Origin: an uncultured Clostridium sp.
Lineage (GTDB): Bacteria; Bacillota; Clostridia; Clostridiales; Clostridiaceae
Direction: 5' to 3'
Assembly (NCBI GenBank): GCA_934746015.1
Contig: CAKVEW010000006.1
Location: 69,869 to 133,868 of the forward strand
Length of the DNA stretch: 64,000 nucleotides
Shown: one piece after another, positions 27,781 to 38,480 of the stretch
Position numbering within the stretch: the first letter of the stretch is position 1
Layout of the letters: each line of letters starts with the position of its first letter
The notes under the pieces: model-generated
Told to the model about the DNA's origin: nothing
Seen by the model: the letters and a program-made list of their open reading frames with translations, nothing else
Database searches by the model: none
Translations under genes and position numbers: made by a program

Positions 27781-28320
27781 TTATTTAAATAACATTGCCT
27801 TTTTAACTTTATCAGCTTTTTCTTCTGAAATCTTAGATAATATTTCAAATGCAAAAGGAATTGAAGCAGCTGGACCTCTTCCTGTAATAATATTACCATC
27901 TACAACTACTAACTCATTTTTATAATTACAATTTCCTAACTCTTCTTCAAAGCCAGGATAACAAGTTATATTTTTCCCTTCTGTTAATCCTGCCTTTCCT
28001 AAAACAATTGGTCCAGCACAAATAGCACAAAGCCATTTATTATTTTTATTGAATTCTTTAACTAATTCAATAACTCTTTTATTATCCCTTAAATTAGTAG
28101 ACCCTGGCATACCTCCTGGTAATACTAAAAAATCATAAGATTCAATTTCTCCATCCATAATATTCTTATCTGCTTTAAGCTTAATATTATGAGATGTAGT
28201 AACTTCATTGCCTTCTAATGCAAAAGTATTACATTCTACTTCTCCTCTTCTTAAAATATCAACTACTGTTAATCCTTCTAATGTTTCAAAACCATTTGCT
28301 AATAAAACAGCAACTTTCAT
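27781..28320 (-). CDS. DJ-1/PfpI family protein
   Basis: This 179-residue DJ-1-family protein has the nucleophilic Cys at the elbow in AICAGPIVLG (about C100), the conserved Glu in GFETLEGL and PGGMPGS. Family members act as deglycases/glyoxalases, chaperones or amidotransferase-like enzymes; the activity here is not known. It lies 29 bases after parC and 10 before the recJ start codon. Confidence 0.9.
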   Translation of the reverse strand: MKVAVLLANGFETLEGLTVVDILRRGEVECNTFALEGNEVTTSHNIKLKADKNIMDGEIESYDFLVLPGGMPGSTNLRDNKRVIELVKEFNKNNKWLCAICAGPIVLGKAGLTEGKNITCYPGFEEELGNCNYKNELVVVDGNIITGRGPAASIPFAFEILSKISEEKADKVKKAMLFK

Positions 28321-28349
28321 TTAAATTACCTCCCAAAAATTTATTTTCA

Positions 28350-31256
28350 TTACACTATATCTTTAATTTCATCATCTAGAACTATTGTCATTATACTACT
28401 ACCCTTACCTGCTCTATTTTGAAGCTTAATTTCATCTAAAGAAACTTCTTTTTTATCTTTATTCTTGCTAATTAGAGTTATTGTATCATTAGATGTAATT
28501 GCTAATTCTGGTATAGAATTATCATTAGAATTTCCAATTAGCCTTCCATAAATAACTTCATCGCCTTCTTTTAAACTAATACCAGTAACACCAGAAGCAA
28601 TTTTCCCCATTGGATTAATATTATTTGATAAAAATTTAATTCCCATTCCTTTTTTAGTTATTATTATCATTTCAACATCATTTTCATTATATTTCTCTAT
28701 AGATATTAATTCATCATTATCATATTTAAATTTATAAGAAACTTGTAATAAATAACTTCCTTCAAATTCTTTAAGAGCAGTTTTCTTTACCATACCTCTC
28801 TTAGTAAAGAAATATATAAATTCATTTTCATTATAAGAATTAATTGACATTAACTTTATAATTTTTTCACCTTTTTCTAGGTTATCAATTATTTTATTTA
28901 AAGGAATTTCTCCCTTATCTACTCCTGATAATATAAATGCAGGGACTTTAAAGACCTTAGCCATATTAGTAAATAATAATATATCACTTAAAGAATTTGT
29001 ATTAACTTTTAAATCATCGTTCTTTTTTATTGTATTAAAGGCTTTTATATTACCTTTTGAAGTTATGCCTATATTAAATTCTAAATATTCCATTGTTTCT
29101 ATATAATCTACTTTCACAATTTCATCTTTAGAAGATAAATTAAACATCGATGTAGGTAATATATTTCTTGGAGAATCTTCAATGTTAGGTATTTGAAGAC
29201 TAAAACTTAATCCTTCTTTAGTTTCAAATTTAACAAACTCTTTTCTTTCATCTTCATCTAATATAATTATACTTATCACTTCTTCAGTATCTTTTAATTT
29301 TAAAGCTTGAAGTTTAGAGTAATTAGTTTGGAACTTATCTAGAGAACTTCTCTTAATTCCTCCCTTTGATGTAATAAATTGAATATATCTATTAGGCATA
29401 AAGCTGGCTAATGATGTAGCATATATTATATTTTCTTCATCTAAACTAAGTGATTTTATAATACTATCTATTCTTTCACCTTTATCTTTCCACTTTGCTT
29501 CTGTAATATTTATACCCTTTGTTTGATACATATTACCTTTGTTGGTGAATAATACTATATTTTCTGTAGTATTAGAATTAAATAAGAACTTTAATTCATC
29601 ACCTTCTCTATATTCTATATCTTCAGGTTTTGCATTTAACCTATTATATGTTTTTAATGGAACTCTCTTAATGAAGCCATCCTTTGATAAAGTTATCATT
29701 ACATCTTCAACTATAATAAGTTCTTCAACATCTATCTTAGCTTCACTATCATCTTTTATTATTTTTGTTTTTCTTGGAGATCTATACTTTTCTACAACTT
29801 CATTTAGTTCACTTTTAACTACCTTTAATAATTCCTTTTCTTCAGATAGAATCTTCTTAAGCTTTTTAATTGTTTTTTCAAGTTCAGCATACTCTTTTTG
29901 GAATACCTTTATTTCAAGGCCTGTTAATCTATATAACATTAATTCTAGTATTGCTTCTGATTGTAACTCTGTAAATCCAAAATTATTTATTAAGTTAATT
30001 CCTGCATCCTTTTTAGACTTAGACTCTCTTATAGTCTTAATAATCTCATCTAAGACATCAATAGCTTTAATAAAACCTTCAACTATATGAAATCTTTTTT
30101 CTGCAATTTCTAATTCTCGTCTTGTTCTTCTAGTAACTATTTCTTTTTGATGATTAACATAATGCATTATTATAGTTTTAAGTCCCATAGTTTGAGGCTT
30201 GCCATTTGCTAAAGCTACCATATTAAAACTTAAGTTACATTGAAGATCAGTTCTTTTATATAAATACTTTAATACTTTATCAACAGATTCCTCATCTGCT
30301 GATTTTCTAAATTCTATAACAGCTCTTACACCACTTCTATCTGATTCATCCCTTATATCAGTTATAGACTCTAAAGCCTTAGCATGCCTTTTATCTCCAG
30401 TCATTTCTGATATAGTTTGTAAAAGTCTTGCCTTATTTCTTCTAAATGGGAACTCAGTAATTACTATTCCAAGTCTTCCATTATCAAGTTTTTCAATAGC
30501 AGTTTTTGCTCTTAAAGTTACTTTTCCCTCTCCAGTTTCATAAGCTGATAAAAGAGATTTTTCCCCAATAAGTATTCCACCTGTAGGCAAATCTGGTCCT
30601 TTTACATAATTCATTAACTCTTTAGTAGTTATTTCATTATTCTCTATGTATGCTAAAACTCCTTCAGCAACTTCTTCTAAGTTATGTGGAGGTATATTAG
30701 TTGCAAGTCCTACCGCTATTCCAAAAGTACCATTAACTAAAAGGTTAGGATATCTACTTGGTAATACCTTTGGCTCTAATTCACTATCAGAATAGTTTGG
30801 TACCATATCCACAGTATTTTTATCTATATCTCTTAACATTTCCATAGCTATTGGTGCAAGTCTTGCTTCTGTATATCTCATAGCAGCAGCTCCATCACCA
30901 TCCATAGATCCCCAGTTACCATGACCATCAATTAAAATTTCTTTCGTAGAAAAGTTTTGTGCCATAATAACCATTGCATCATAAACCGAAGTATCTCCAT
31001 GAGGATGATACTTACCTAGTATATCTCCAACTATTCTTGCAGATTTATAATAAGGTTTATCTGGAAAAGCCTTTAATTGATAAGCTCCATATAATATTCT
31101 TCTATGAACTGGTTTAAGTCCATCTCTAACATCAGGTAAAGCTCTATCCTTTGCAACTTCAATAGCATAAGGCAAAAAGTTATCAGGCATAGCTTCTTCT
31201 AAAAGAATAGGAGTTATATTATTATCCCTAGGTATTTCATTAACTTTCTTCGCCAT
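28350..31256 (-). CDS. parC: DNA topoisomerase IV subunit A (ParC)
   Basis: This 968-residue type IIA cleavage-religation subunit has the breakage-reunion domain from PDVRDGLKPVHRRILYGAY, the HPHGDTSVYDAM segment (quinolone-contact position is Thr) and the catalytic Tyr in AAAMRYTEARL. A long coiled coil and six-bladed C-terminal domain follow. It is called ParC because it sits beside parE and lacks a canonical GyrA box between the first blades; a GyrA-box-like QNRAGKG occurs near the very end. Start 20 bases after parE. Confidence 0.92.
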   Translation of the reverse strand: MAKKVNEIPRDNNITPILLEEAMPDNFLPYAIEVAKDRALPDVRDGLKPVHRRILYGAYQLKAFPDKPYYKSARIVGDILGKYHPHGDTSVYDAMVIMAQNFSTKEILIDGHGNWGSMDGDGAAAMRYTEARLAPIAMEMLRDIDKNTVDMVPNYSDSELEPKVLPSRYPNLLVNGTFGIAVGLATNIPPHNLEEVAEGVLAYIENNEITTKELMNYVKGPDLPTGGILIGEKSLLSAYETGEGKVTLRAKTAIEKLDNGRLGIVITEFPFRRNKARLLQTISEMTGDKRHAKALESITDIRDESDRSGVRAVIEFRKSADEESVDKVLKYLYKRTDLQCNLSFNMVALANGKPQTMGLKTIIMHYVNHQKEIVTRRTRRELEIAEKRFHIVEGFIKAIDVLDEIIKTIRESKSKKDAGINLINNFGFTELQSEAILELMLYRLTGLEIKVFQKEYAELEKTIKKLKKILSEEKELLKVVKSELNEVVEKYRSPRKTKIIKDDSEAKIDVEELIIVEDVMITLSKDGFIKRVPLKTYNRLNAKPEDIEYREGDELKFLFNSNTTENIVLFTNKGNMYQTKGINITEAKWKDKGERIDSIIKSLSLDEENIIYATSLASFMPNRYIQFITSKGGIKRSSLDKFQTNYSKLQALKLKDTEEVISIIILDEDERKEFVKFETKEGLSFSLQIPNIEDSPRNILPTSMFNLSSKDEIVKVDYIETMEYLEFNIGITSKGNIKAFNTIKKNDDLKVNTNSLSDILLFTNMAKVFKVPAFILSGVDKGEIPLNKIIDNLEKGEKIIKLMSINSYNENEFIYFFTKRGMVKKTALKEFEGSYLLQVSYKFKYDNDELISIEKYNENDVEMIIITKKGMGIKFLSNNINPMGKIASGVTGISLKEGDEVIYGRLIGNSNDNSIPELAITSNDTITLISKNKDKKEVSLDEIKLQNRAGKGSSIMTIVLDDEIKDIV

Positions 31257-31276
31257 ATTTCTTCTCCATTCTATTA

Positions 31277-33226
31277 CTAAAATTCTCCATACTTATAAAT
31301 GTATGCTTTTCTAGGTTCAACTATATCACCCATTAATAATGAAACCATCTTTTCTGCTTTTGCTGCATCTTCTATAGTAACTTGAAGAAGTGTTCTAGTT
31401 TCTGGATTTAATGTAGTTTCCCATAATTGGTCAGGGTTCATTTCACCAAGCCCTTTATACCTTTGTATAAGTGCACCTTTTCCAATTTCTTTTTTAACAT
31501 TTTCAAGTTCTTCATCACTATATGCATACTTATGAACTTCTTTACCCTTAACATTTTTATAAACTTTATATAAAGGTGGCTGAGCCAAATAAAGATGTCC
31601 ATTTGAAATTAATGGTCTCATATACCTATAAACATAAGTCATCCATAAAGTTCTAATATGATATCCATCAACATCTGCATCACTCATAATTATAATTTTA
31701 TCGTATTTTAAGTCTTCTTCCTTATAATTATCTAAAGTACCTGTCCCTAATGCAGTATTAAATATTTTTAATTCCTCAGAAGCTAATACATTTTCAAGCT
31801 TTTGCTTTTCTGTATTCATTATTTTACCTTTTGATGGCATAATAGTTTGGAATCTTCTATCTCTTGCTTGTTTTGCAGACCCACCAGCTGAATCTCCCTC
31901 AACTACAATAAATTCATTAACTGTATTATCCTTCAATGTACAAACTGCAACTTTTCCAGCAAGAGGTGCTGCTCCTTTTCCTACCTTTTTCTTTTCTGCT
32001 TCATTAATTTTCTTAATTTTTTCTCTTCTTTGAGCAGCTTGAAGAGCATTATTTATTATCATACTAGCAATTTCTTTATTATCTTCTATCCATTCACTAA
32101 ACTTAGTATAAGTTAAGTCATTCATCATAGTATATGCTTCAGCAGATCCAAGCTTAGTTTTAGTTTGCCCTTCAAACATAGGATTAGTGATTTTTATTCT
32201 TACTATAGCAGTCATACCTTCTCTTAAGTCATCACCTTCAAATTCCTTATCCTTTTCTTTTAATAGGCCAAGCTTTTTAGCACCTTCTTTAAATGCTCTT
32301 GTCATTCCTGTTTTGAAGCCTGTTTCGTGAGTTCCTGCTTCAGTTGTAGGAATGTTATTAACATAACTTGCTATATTTTCTGTTGTTGAATCAGTAAATT
32401 GAATGCATACTTCTCCAAACATTTGAATATTGTTTACTGTTTTTTCTCCTTCAAAATAAATAGGTATTTGATGAAGAGCAGTTTTACTTTCATTTAAATA
32501 TTCTATAAAATCTAAAAGTCCTCTTTCAGAGTAATATTCTTTTTTAAATTCTTCATCTCTTCTTAAATCTATTAATTCTAAGTGAATACCTTTATTTTGA
32601 AAGGCTAACTCTTGTAACCTTTCATCTATTATATCAACCTTAAAATCAATATTTGAAAAAATTTCTTTATCAGGCATAAAGGTTACCTTTGTACCAGTTT
32701 CCTTGCTTTTTCCTATAATCTCCAGCTTAGTAACTGGAGTACCAGGCATTTCCTTCTTTAATTCCTTATCATAAGCATATTCAAATCTTTGCTTATATAT
32801 ATTACCATTTTGATATACTTCTACTTCAAGCCAAGAAGATAATGCATTAACTACTGCCGCACCAACTCCATGTAATCCACCAGAAGTTTTATAATTCTTA
32901 TTATTAAACTTTCCACCAGTATGAAGTTCAGTAAAGACCATTTCTACTCCAGATTTCTTCTTAGTTGGATGAATTCCTGTGGGAATTCCTCTTCCATTAT
33001 CTATTATTGTTATACTTTTATCTTTATTTATTATAATAGTGGCCTTGTTACCATAGCCATTAGAAATTTCATCTATAGAGTTATCTAAAATCTCCCATAT
33101 GCAATGATGTAAGCCCTTTGTTCCTGTTGAACCAATGTACATCCCAGGTCTTACTCTAACTGGTTCTAATTTTTCTAAGGAAGTTAAATCTGTAACATCA
33201 TATCCCTTCACTAAATCTGTACTCAT
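31277..33226 (-). CDS. parE: DNA topoisomerase IV subunit B (ParE)
   Basis: A 649-residue GHKL ATPase subunit. It has the ATP site (EILDNSIDEISNG, IIDNGRGIPTG, GGLHGVGAAVVNALS), the transducer Lys region (FEGQTKTKLGS) and the TOPRIM metal site (VVEGDSAGGSAKQARDRRFQ, IIMSDADVDGYHIRT), ending with YKGLGEMNPDQLWETT. With ParC it decatenates daughter chromosomes. The ATG at 33226 is chosen because GGAGG lies 6 bases upstream. An in-frame TTG four codons earlier overlaps that site. Confidence 0.94.
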   Translation of the reverse strand: MSTDLVKGYDVTDLTSLEKLEPVRVRPGMYIGSTGTKGLHHCIWEILDNSIDEISNGYGNKATIIINKDKSITIIDNGRGIPTGIHPTKKKSGVEMVFTELHTGGKFNNKNYKTSGGLHGVGAAVVNALSSWLEVEVYQNGNIYKQRFEYAYDKELKKEMPGTPVTKLEIIGKSKETGTKVTFMPDKEIFSNIDFKVDIIDERLQELAFQNKGIHLELIDLRRDEEFKKEYYSERGLLDFIEYLNESKTALHQIPIYFEGEKTVNNIQMFGEVCIQFTDSTTENIASYVNNIPTTEAGTHETGFKTGMTRAFKEGAKKLGLLKEKDKEFEGDDLREGMTAIVRIKITNPMFEGQTKTKLGSAEAYTMMNDLTYTKFSEWIEDNKEIASMIINNALQAAQRREKIKKINEAEKKKVGKGAAPLAGKVAVCTLKDNTVNEFIVVEGDSAGGSAKQARDRRFQTIMPSKGKIMNTEKQKLENVLASEELKIFNTALGTGTLDNYKEEDLKYDKIIIMSDADVDGYHIRTLWMTYVYRYMRPLISNGHLYLAQPPLYKVYKNVKGKEVHKYAYSDEELENVKKEIGKGALIQRYKGLGEMNPDQLWETTLNPETRTLLQVTIEDAAKAEKMVSLLMGDIVEPRKAYIYKYGEF

Positions 33227-33411
33227 ACAAACCTCCAAAATAATTTTTGCTATCTAATATAAAATTCTTTTTGCTTAGTTTAACCATCCATGCTTATTAT
33301 AATCTTTTTAATTTTATCATAATTAAACTATAAATAAAAATATAAATCTTTCTTCTTTAAAAGTCAAACTAATGTTCGATTTAATATAAAATTAATGTTA
33401 AAATAATTTAT

Positions 33412-33449
33412 AATATAAAAGACATAGCTTTCGCTATGTCTTTTATATT
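33412..33449 (-). terminator. Terminator overlapping the glycosyltransferase stop codon
   Basis: Arms AAAAGACATAGC and GCTATGTCTTTT, loop GAAA, then an AT-rich run on the minus strand. The hairpin starts within a few bases of the stop codon at 33448. Confidence 0.8.
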
Positions 33450-34833
33450 ATACATCACAGATTTCTATATTTCTTATATGTTTAGTTGGATTCCATTCCT
33501 TATTATTCTTTCTAAGCATTCCTTCAACTGTTATTGGTATCCAAGTTAAAGTGTATAGGCCATATAATAAGAATCTAAAAAACATTATAAGTTTCTTTTT
33601 TCCTAAGAATAGTGCCGTTGCTAATAAAAAGGCTAAATTATAAACTACATCTATTATTAATACTTGCAAATAATTATCTGCGTAATTTGCAAATATAGGC
33701 AATACAAATACATTAGATGTATAGAAAATTAGCATTAAAAATAATCCTGGTGATATTTTCTTGTCTAATTTTAACATTAACGGTGTAACTAAGAATTGAA
33801 TTACGCCTATTAATTTAAATGTAAAATCACCAGTTAAGTAAGATATAATAAATATATGACTTGGAGTCATACTTTGGATAAAACTTAAAATAGTTGATAT
33901 CCCAATCATTAAAGTAAAGAAAGGTTGTATTACATATAAAGCACAATCTAAAATAAACCATTTTCTTTCTTTAATACCCTTTTTAAGTAATTTAAAGAAA
34001 TATCTCGATGCTACATCTGTAAAACCTTGCATCCATCTTCTTCTTTGTACCCAAGATTGTTTTAATGTTAATGGTTTTTCATCATAAATAATTGCATCAT
34101 GAGCCCAACCAACTTTTTCTCCGTTTAAAATCAACTTACAACTGAACTCTAAATCTTCAGTTAAGCAGGTTGCTCCCCAACCAAACTTCTTTAAAATATC
34201 AGTATCAATAGCAAAACCTGTTCCACCTATTTGATTAGATAATCCAACGTTTGCTCTAGCCAACTGATACATTCTATTTTGAGTCCAAAAGGCTATAGAA
34301 TATGAAGCTGCTATCCATGAATCATTTGGATTTTTACTATCTATGTATCCTTGTACAACTTTATATCCTTCAAGCATCTTTGAATTTATTTCTTTACACC
34401 AATTTTTTGAAACTAAATTATCAGCATCAAAAATTGCTATTGCATCATATTGCTTTTTCATCTTAAAGATTTTGTCAAACATCCACTCTAAAGCATATCC
34501 CTTACCTCTTTGTTCTTTATTGAACCTTTCGTAAACATACACTCCATATTTTCTTGCTATTTTTGCAGTATTGTCTGTACAGTTATCAGCAATAACAAAA
34601 ATATCAAAAAGTTCTCTAGGGTAATTTTGATTTAGCATACTTTCAATTAATTTACCAATTACTACTTCTTCATTATGAGCAGCAACTATCATTGCAAATT
34701 TCTTTGTTGGTGTATAATTTTTCTTTTCATTTTTTCTCTTAAATCCAAAAAACGCCAGTATAAAATAATACATCATTATTGCAAATACAACTAATTGAAA
34801 AACAGCCGTTATCGCAAAAACAAATTCTTTCAT
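33448..34833 (-). CDS. Membrane glycosyltransferase family 2 (BcsA/IcaA-like)
   Basis: A 461-residue processive-type GT2. One N-terminal membrane helix precedes the catalytic domain with MIVAAHNEEVVIGKLI, the first Asp in IADNCTDNT, DXD in AIFDADNLV, TED in LTEDLEFSCK and QRRRW (QSWVQRRRWMQGF). Four or more hydrophobic segments follow. These features are found in synthases for beta-linked exopolysaccharide or other surface glycans. No partner gene (deacetylase, PilZ protein) is adjacent, so the product is unknown. Confidence 0.9.
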   Translation of the reverse strand: MKEFVFAITAVFQLVVFAIMMYYFILAFFGFKRKNEKKNYTPTKKFAMIVAAHNEEVVIGKLIESMLNQNYPRELFDIFVIADNCTDNTAKIARKYGVYVYERFNKEQRGKGYALEWMFDKIFKMKKQYDAIAIFDADNLVSKNWCKEINSKMLEGYKVVQGYIDSKNPNDSWIAASYSIAFWTQNRMYQLARANVGLSNQIGGTGFAIDTDILKKFGWGATCLTEDLEFSCKLILNGEKVGWAHDAIIYDEKPLTLKQSWVQRRRWMQGFTDVASRYFFKLLKKGIKERKWFILDCALYVIQPFFTLMIGISTILSFIQSMTPSHIFIISYLTGDFTFKLIGVIQFLVTPLMLKLDKKISPGLFLMLIFYTSNVFVLPIFANYADNYLQVLIIDVVYNLAFLLATALFLGKKKLIMFFRFLLYGLYTLTWIPITVEGMLRKNNKEWNPTKHIRNIEICDV

Positions 34834-35146
34834 TTAATTCACTCCTTTAAATAAAGGGTATTTTCCTATATTTCTACTTATAATTTCCCTCTGATATCAC
34901 ATTAAATAATATTCCAATAGGGGTAAAAAATCAAGAGTAGAAATCTTAAAATTATATTAATATTATTTAGTCCTTTTTATTACTCATTATTATTATTTTA
35001 TCCTACATAGATAAAGATATTATAAATTTATATCAGTAATAAATTCCTAAAAGACAAAAATTAAGAAGTTCTTAATATTAAAATAAATATAAAGAACTTC
35101 TTATATAAACTCAAAATAGGGGTTGCTATTTTTGAGATTTACGCTA
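34834..35146. other. Gap of about 313 bases: promoter region and hairpins
   Basis: No gene is seen. The part next to 34833 holds the ribosome site and presumably the promoter of the glycosyltransferase gene. Near gdhA there are two hairpins: a 12-base inverted repeat, TAAGAAGTTCTT (35062-35073) with AAGAACTTCTTA (35092-35103), and CTCAAAATA/TATTTTTGAG around 35111-35134. Either could end gdhA transcription. Confidence 0.6.
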
Positions 35147-36547
<1,401 letters not shown>

Positions 36548-36645
36548 TTACTATATTTTTTTAAAATATTCTGAAATTTTATTAATTTATTAAAATAATA
36601 TGGCATTTTATATATTTTTGGAAATACTAAATATTATAACTCTTA

Positions 36646-36671
36646 TAAAAAAAGAGCTGCTAAGCAGCTCC
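36646..36671 (-). terminator. Terminator after the DUF2238 gene
   Basis: Arms GAGCTGC and GCAGCTC with a three-base loop, then seven Ts on the minus strand. An AT-rich lead-in (ATTCTACATTTTTTATC) resembles the one before the terminator at 2821-2847. Confidence 0.85.
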
Positions 36672-36718
36672 AGATAAAAAATGTAGAATGTATTTTACCA
36701 AATCACTTTTTTATAAAT

Positions 36719-37351
36719 TTAATATTTATTTTCTTCAATCTCATTAATTATCTTGTTGATTATATTTATTTTATTAGTTCTGCTATTAATATAAATTGGA
36801 ATAGCAGTTATTAAGCCAACAACAGTTCCACATATAATATCCCACATTGTATCATTTAAACTATTGTTTTGGGCTGTAAGACCAAATAATGAATCAGTTG
36901 TAAACTCCCAAATTTCCCATGCTCCTGCTGCTGCTGTTGCAAAAAGAATTACAAATATTGCTGGAGTTAAAGGATTCATTTCTTTTCTTGATATATCATT
37001 AGTTAAGTATATAAATAATCCATAACCTATAACAGCTATAATTGCTCCTGATAAAAGATGTAAAAACTTATCATAATTAGGTATTGAATAAAAATTCCAT
37101 ACATTTGCTAAGTACATAGCTAAAAAAATAAAAGTCATATTTATATAATAAATTATTCTTGCACCTTTAAGAAAAGTTTTTATAAATGTTAAATAGACTA
37201 ATACTACAGTCACAAAGGTGAGCCCTATTCTAAATAGTTTTTCTCCATCCCTAGCAAAAAAATCATAAATTGCAGTTATAATAAGTATTACTGTAAATAT
37301 TGCTGCAATGATGAATTCATTATTACTACGTTTTTCTTTCAAAATAATCAC
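36719..37351 (-). CDS. DUF2238 (YjdF-like) integral membrane protein
   Basis: This 210-residue protein has about six hydrophobic helices. Conserved polar motifs lie in the membrane core: YDKFLHLLSG, GAWEIWEFTTDSLFG and NDTMWDIICGTVVG, the pattern of DUF2238/YjdF. The function of the family is unknown. It lies alone between gdhA and the rhomboid gene, with its own terminator. Confidence 0.82.
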   Translation of the reverse strand: MIILKEKRSNNEFIIAAIFTVILIITAIYDFFARDGEKLFRIGLTFVTVVLVYLTFIKTFLKGARIIYYINMTFIFLAMYLANVWNFYSIPNYDKFLHLLSGAIIAVIGYGLFIYLTNDISRKEMNPLTPAIFVILFATAAAGAWEIWEFTTDSLFGLTAQNNSLNDTMWDIICGTVVGLITAIPIYINSRTNKINIINKIINEIEENKY

Positions 37352-37435
37352 TCCTAAAATATAAAAATCACTATTATTATATTATAACCCAAAATTAATA
37401 TATTCCTTTTTTACTTTTTTATTGTTAACTGAATA

Positions 37436-38410
37436 TTAACTTATTAAAGATTTTTTATTAAACACAATAAATGATATTAGAGCTCCAATAAGTAACCCTC
37501 CCATATGAGCAAAATTATCTATATTGGGTATAGTAATTCCTATTATTACATTTAAACCTATAGTTTCTAAAATATTTTTTACATATCCCTTGCCTATTTT
37601 TTTTCTTTCCTTAATTCCAAATACAAGCATTGCACCTAAAAGTCCAAAAATAGCTCCAGAGGCACCAACAGATATGCTATTAGGTTTAAATAAATAACTA
37701 AAAACATTCCCTCCTAAAGCTGATAATAAATATATTATTAAAAACTTTTTACCACCATACACATTTTCAACTTCTCTTCCAATAATATTAAGTGCACTCA
37801 TATTAAAGAATATATGAAGAATTCCCCCATGTAGAAAGGCTGCAGTAATAAGTCTATAATACTGACCATGATTTATAAGGACATTAATCTTAGCTCCCAT
37901 CTCTGCTAAAGTGTAAATGTCTATATCTATAAAATTCCTAGACTTAATTATTTCAAATAAGAAAATAATTAAATTAATTAACATAATACTATAAGTAAAC
38001 TTATATTCTTTTATTCCTTTAGTTTTCTTACTATCAGTCTTTAACATATAATCTATTACAGGTATAAATGCTTTTGACCCTTCACTACAGTAAATAACCT
38101 TTCTTTCCTTTAAAGAAAAAACTAGTTTATTGTAATAACTATCTCCATAGCTTATGTAATCTCCTGAAGCTAAAACTATTAAGTTAATAATAAATGGTTT
38201 ATTTAATATTCCAGATAAATATTCTTTAACTTCATTATATATTATCTCTTCTTCAGAATCTCTAGCAATTACAACAGCAACATAAGCTTTGTCAATATCT
38301 AATAATGCTATCCATTTGTTTTCATTATTATAATCACTATAATAATCCTTCATAAAAAACTTCATTTCTTTAGTTAAAATATTAAAAAATACCTTTTCAA
38401 ACTTCTTCAA
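37436..38410 (-). CDS. Rhomboid family intramembrane serine protease
   Basis: The 324-residue protein has an N-terminal soluble domain of about 140 residues and then six membrane helices. Rhomboid features are FLHGGILHIFFNM, the catalytic Ser in SVGASGAIFGLLG and the catalytic His in DNFAHMGGLLIG. The soluble front part is unrelated to anything I recognise and might help choose substrates. A terminator separates it from pepF downstream on the minus strand. Confidence 0.9.
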   Translation of the reverse strand: MKKFEKVFFNILTKEMKFFMKDYYSDYNNENKWIALLDIDKAYVAVVIARDSEEEIIYNEVKEYLSGILNKPFIINLIVLASGDYISYGDSYYNKLVFSLKERKVIYCSEGSKAFIPVIDYMLKTDSKKTKGIKEYKFTYSIMLINLIIFLFEIIKSRNFIDIDIYTLAEMGAKINVLINHGQYYRLITAAFLHGGILHIFFNMSALNIIGREVENVYGGKKFLIIYLLSALGGNVFSYLFKPNSISVGASGAIFGLLGAMLVFGIKERKKIGKGYVKNILETIGLNVIIGITIPNIDNFAHMGGLLIGALISFIVFNKKSLIS

Positions 38411-38435
38411 TTAACATCCCCCATTCAAAAAATAT

Positions 38436-38477
38436 TAATGGGCTATTGTATAATTTTACTTATACAACACCCCATTT
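38436..38477 (-). terminator. Terminator after pepF
   Basis: Arms TTGTATAA and TTATACAA with flanking GGG/CCC pairs form a long stem, followed on the minus strand by ATTAATATTTTTT. It lies directly after the pepF stop codon. Confidence 0.75.
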
Positions 38478-38480
38478 TAA

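Noticed and set aside
25989..27899. RecJ start at 27899
   Set aside because: The extension lies inside the DJ-1 gene in another frame; the RecJ domain starts at 27770.
29539..30090. Plus-strand frame of 183 codons
   Set aside because: It is the complement of the parC coding sequence with no ribosome site or recognisable product.
28350..33226. Annotation as gyrA/gyrB
   Set aside because: No canonical GyrA box between the first blades, the genes are not near a replication origin marker, and the subunit lengths fit topoisomerase IV better; still not excluded completely.
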